Assembly: GCA_003566215.1 (NCBI GenBank) | Contig: PXEJ01000215.1 | Span: 1 to 5,326 of the forward strand | DNA: 5,326 bases | Direction of reading: 5' to 3' | Source: Cyanobacteria bacterium T3Sed10_376R1m | Lineage (GTDB): Bacteria > Cyanobacteriota > Cyanobacteriia > Cyanobacteriales > Cyanobacteriaceae | Shown: piece by piece, positions 5,225 to 5,326 of the stretch | Layout: every line of letters starts with the position of its first letter | Position numbering within the stretch: the stretch's first letter is position 1 | Notes under the pieces: generated by a model | What the model saw: only the letters and a program-made list of their open reading frames with translations | What the model was told of the DNA's origin: nothing | The model's database searches: none | Position numbers and translations under genes: made by a program

Positions 5225-5326
5225 CTAATCTTGTTTAACCCTTTGGGTAATCAAAGTCATACCGTCATCACGGATAAAAACGGCAGAATACCATCTATCA
5301 CCATCCCCCATCGTTACCCGTTTAAA
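5225..5326 (-). CDS. Unidentified protein, C-terminal 33 codons (cut by window edge)
   Basis: On the minus strand a frame enters from the window edge and runs to TAG at 5227-5225. Its 33 residues end TLITQRVKQD, with GDGDRWYSAVFIRDDG before that. The composition (mixed charged, aromatic and Gly residues) is typical of a real soluble domain. The frame is followed at a proper distance by the hairpin at 5197-5214. The other two minus-strand frames contain stops almost immediately. I do not recognise the family. A competing plus-strand frame from ATG 5195 is also open to the edge, but the hairpin falls inside it and no ribosome site precedes it, so the minus-strand reading is favoured. Confidence 0.5.
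   Translation of the reverse strand, partial: FKRVTMGDGDRWYSAVFIRDDGMTLITQRVKQD

Noticed and set aside
5195..5326. Plus-strand gene beginning at ATG 5195
   Set aside because: The terminator-like hairpin 5197-5214 falls within its first codons and no ribosome site precedes it. It is kept only as an alternative to the minus-strand reading.

Overview
The window looks like chromosomal DNA from an A/T-rich cyanobacterium. The evidence is six copies of the highly iterated palindrome GCGATCGC in 5.3 kb, a cyanobacterial DUF4335-type membrane protein, a TldE/PmbA protein of cyanobacterial style, and the short GGTGGGC-ATT-GCCCACC palindrome common in cyanobacterial intergenic DNA. The low GC and gene styles would suit the Cyanobacterium/Geminocystis group. 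That placement is inference; no marker gene proves it.

Layout. Positions 1-170 (minus strand) hold the first 56 codons of a TnpB/OrfB-type protein of the IS200/IS605 family, cut by the window edge. Positions 171-591 are a gene-free stretch with a hairpin cluster that may be the end of that insertion sequence, a dispersed palindromic repeat, and the best promoter in the window (extended -10 TGATATAAT). A run of plus-strand genes follows: a DUF4335 protein (592-1281); three bases later an SDR oxidoreductase reading frame broken by one in-frame TAA (1285-1974); a TldE/PmbA-like protein (2013-3290); RibF, the bifunctional riboflavin kinase/FAD synthetase (3369-4295); and an intact second SDR of the DltE/COG0300 type (4404-5186). 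A hairpin at 5197-5214 probably ends a converging minus-strand gene, whose last 33 codons occupy 5225-5326.

Working together. DUF4335 and the broken SDR are almost certainly cotranscribed (3-bp gap, good Shine-Dalgarno). TldE follows after 38 bp and may share that transcript. RibF and the second SDR sit behind A/T-rich gaps of 78 and 108 bp with weak or no recognisable promoters. RibF makes FMN and FAD. The SDRs are predicted NAD(P)(H) enzymes of unknown substrate. TldE normally works with TldD, which is not in this window. No shared pathway is evident, and the cluster reads as ordinary chromosomal housekeeping DNA next to a mobile-element fragment.

I found no convincing new biological system. 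The observations most worth checking are the single premature stop in an otherwise intact SDR, the hairpins flanking the tnpB fragment, extended GCGATCGC palindromes that place the same AIAL peptide in three unrelated proteins, and the two-strand coding ambiguity at the right edge.
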